Positions 51,601 through 53,068 of a stretch of DNA of 53,068 nt are shown here, piece after piece. The position numbers were made by a program, and so were the translations under genes. This DNA is from Priapulus caudatus (Eukaryota > Priapulida > Priapulimorpha > Priapulimorphida > Priapulidae). The notes under the pieces are model-generated. The model made no database searches. It was not told the origin of the DNA and saw nothing but the letters and a program-made list of their open reading frames with translations. Positions within the stretch are counted from its first letter, which is position 1; each line of letters begins with the position of its first letter. The stretch is taken from positions 8,659-61,726 of the forward strand of contig NW_014577333.1 in NCBI RefSeq assembly GCF_000485595.1, written 5' to 3'.

Positions 51601-52999
51601 AGCTTGAATCCATTCACCGTTAAAGGTCATATCTCAAAAACAAAACAGGCCGTCGTCAACCGATTCTCTTTCGCGAGAGAATCGCGACGCTTATATAAGC
51701 TTCATATACAACGCTGCCGACCGCGCCACTGATATACGTTCGTTATCGTTAGGCGAGTATATCTCGGCAGGGTTTGCTCGCCGGCGACTGTAACGGGACC
51801 TTTTGCCTGGTTTAGCAGCAGCAGCAGGCCACTTATCCACGCCGCGCGTCTATCGATCTATAGAGGCGGCTTATAAGCAGCTGGTGAGATGTGTGTGGGG
51901 GCGAGGCGATGAATTCTGCAGCAGATATCGGCGTAAGACGATTCGGGTCGTCGTATACCTCGCGAGCTACGTGCCGCGGATATATCTCGAGTTGGCCCTG
52001 TATGTATATATACTTCCTAACAGATTCCGGCTTTTTCATCGGCGAACATTTTTCATTTATGACTTTTGGGAATATTTTCGACGAGAGTTAGAGCACTGTG
52101 TATGTGCACTGTGCTGTCTCGTTGCTAATATTTATCTATGCCAAAATCGGTGTTATTTCGCAGTGCCTTTACGGGATCAAATAATGTGGAATAAATTTCA
52201 ATATTGTATGAGGACGATTGCGGCCGCGTGACTTTGACTGATAGATTAGTCACAGAAAGCAGGTGGACTCACGTTCACGAGCTTTCGCAGATATCCGCAT
52301 CCTAGCAGGTATAAAGTGTGATTTGTTACTGCACACGAAAATGCTTTTATTAACGTGCTTACTCAGCACTATTTCATGAATAAGATGCATAACTAATTCG
52401 GTTAATTAACATCATGATTTCGAACAGAATGCGCGCATCGAGCCGGAAACCATTTCAGGTTATTATTATTTCACTGCCGTCATAACGTGATTGCAAGCAA
52501 AAGTCCATATCTGCTAGATGTAGGTAATTGTTTACAATCATATTACCATGGCGCAGCGCAGCATTTTACATGCTGGCACGGCACAAGATCTATCCGGTGG
52601 AATTAGAAAGAAAACTTAATAAACTAACTACGTATACCTAATACGCCGTGACCAGTTTAGGTGCTACGTGTTACAGTGACTTCACGTTAGCTACTATTCT
52701 AAGCATAGATCTATGCGTATAACTTTGTTAGCGGGGCGCCAATGAAGGCGATGGTATTTACTCCAAGATGAGTCAATCAGCTATGGCACTGGGTCGAAGC
52801 TTATTATTATTCTATGCGCGAAGTCCTTGCTAACGTTCGAGACCCAATTATTGTGAAAACTGCTACCAAGACTAATCATCTGCATGTGCATATATGCACA
52901 ATCAACCAATTAGCATGTTGATGACTTGTTGACAAATTGGTGCTCTATTACGCAAGTGAAATTACCAATGTTGCTCCATAATTTACAACCACAACGGCC

Positions 53000-53010
53000 A
53001 CTACTACTAG

Positions 53011-53068
<58 letters not shown>
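53000..53068. repeat. ACT trinucleotide array running off the window edge
   Basis: More than 20 uninterrupted ACT/TAC units. The window ends inside the array. Confidence 0.98.

Larger units (their letters stand above)
47322..53068. other. Probable 5' intron or upstream DNA of GluCl; no gene recognised
   Basis: About 5.7 kb. The exon(s) for the signal peptide and the N-terminal helix (expected to carry a Y-D-x-R-x-R-P motif on the - strand) were searched for by eye and not found. Only an AT/AAAT array (48583-48652) and a terminal ACT array stand out. A 142-codon frame at 51803-52231 (+) lacks an ATG start and any recognisable domain. Confidence 0.55.

Noticed and set aside
51803-52231. 142-codon + strand frame downstream of a TATATAA (51692)
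   Set aside because: It has no ATG at its start, no recognisable domain, and a Tyr/Arg/Cys composition typical of non-coding AT/CpG mix.
1-53068. tRNA, rRNA, prokaryotic operons, attachment sites or a defence-type gene cluster
   Set aside because: No cloverleaf with intact A/B boxes, no rRNA cores, no polycistronic layout. The gene structures are spliced and animal-like.

Overview
The window is animal (metazoan) genomic DNA. It has GT-AG spliced genes with long introns, many simple-sequence repeats, MITE-like elements, retroelement fragments, CCCTAA telomere-type tracts and one 25-base assembly gap (N at 34361-34385). There are no bacterial-style gene clusters. One gene is a glutamate-gated chloride channel of the invertebrate type and the other is a Lines homologue, so a bilaterian invertebrate is likely. 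The phylum cannot be fixed from the sequence.

Two convergent protein-coding genes could be rebuilt exon by exon. (1) LINS1/Lines on the + strand has six exons (2894-7226) in compatible phases and encodes about 749 aa. (2) A Cys-loop glutamate-gated chloride channel lies on the - strand. Its last six exons are spread from 47321 down to 13132 and give about 389 aa, from just after the N-terminal helix to the stop codon. The signal peptide and first exon(s) were not found and probably lie beyond the right edge. The glutamate-contact residues, both disulphide loops, the anion-selective P-A-R motif and all four membrane segments are visible. The genes end tail to tail about 5.9 kb apart.

Layout: 1-2.4 kb, tandem repeat, MITE and non-LTR retrotransposon debris; 2.9-7.2 kb, LINS1; 7.2-13.1 kb, intergenic with small repeats; 13.1-47.3 kb, channel exons separated by introns that hold nearly all of the repeats; 47.3-53.1 kb, probable 5' intron or upstream DNA of the channel with no recognised gene.

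The most interesting material is in the channel introns and the left edge. One inverted-repeat element carries a hammerhead-ribozyme-like core in each arm (22269-23119), and one core is split by a 457-bp Harbinger-like MITE with a TAA target duplication. Another hammerhead-like family occurs at 16.5 and 18.7 kb. A TTAA-flanked MITE is present in two opposite copies, one holding a nested 98-bp element with a 9-bp target duplication, so the other copy is a natural empty site. A hairpin family beginning CAAGAG sits inside AT microsatellites. A stretch next to the N gap (30.2-34.4 kb) is a badly diverged copy of 38.4-39.2 kb interrupted by a broken LTR-type retroelement, which looks like an uncorrected or uncollapsed second haplotype. 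I found no defence-type or other wholly new multi-gene system.
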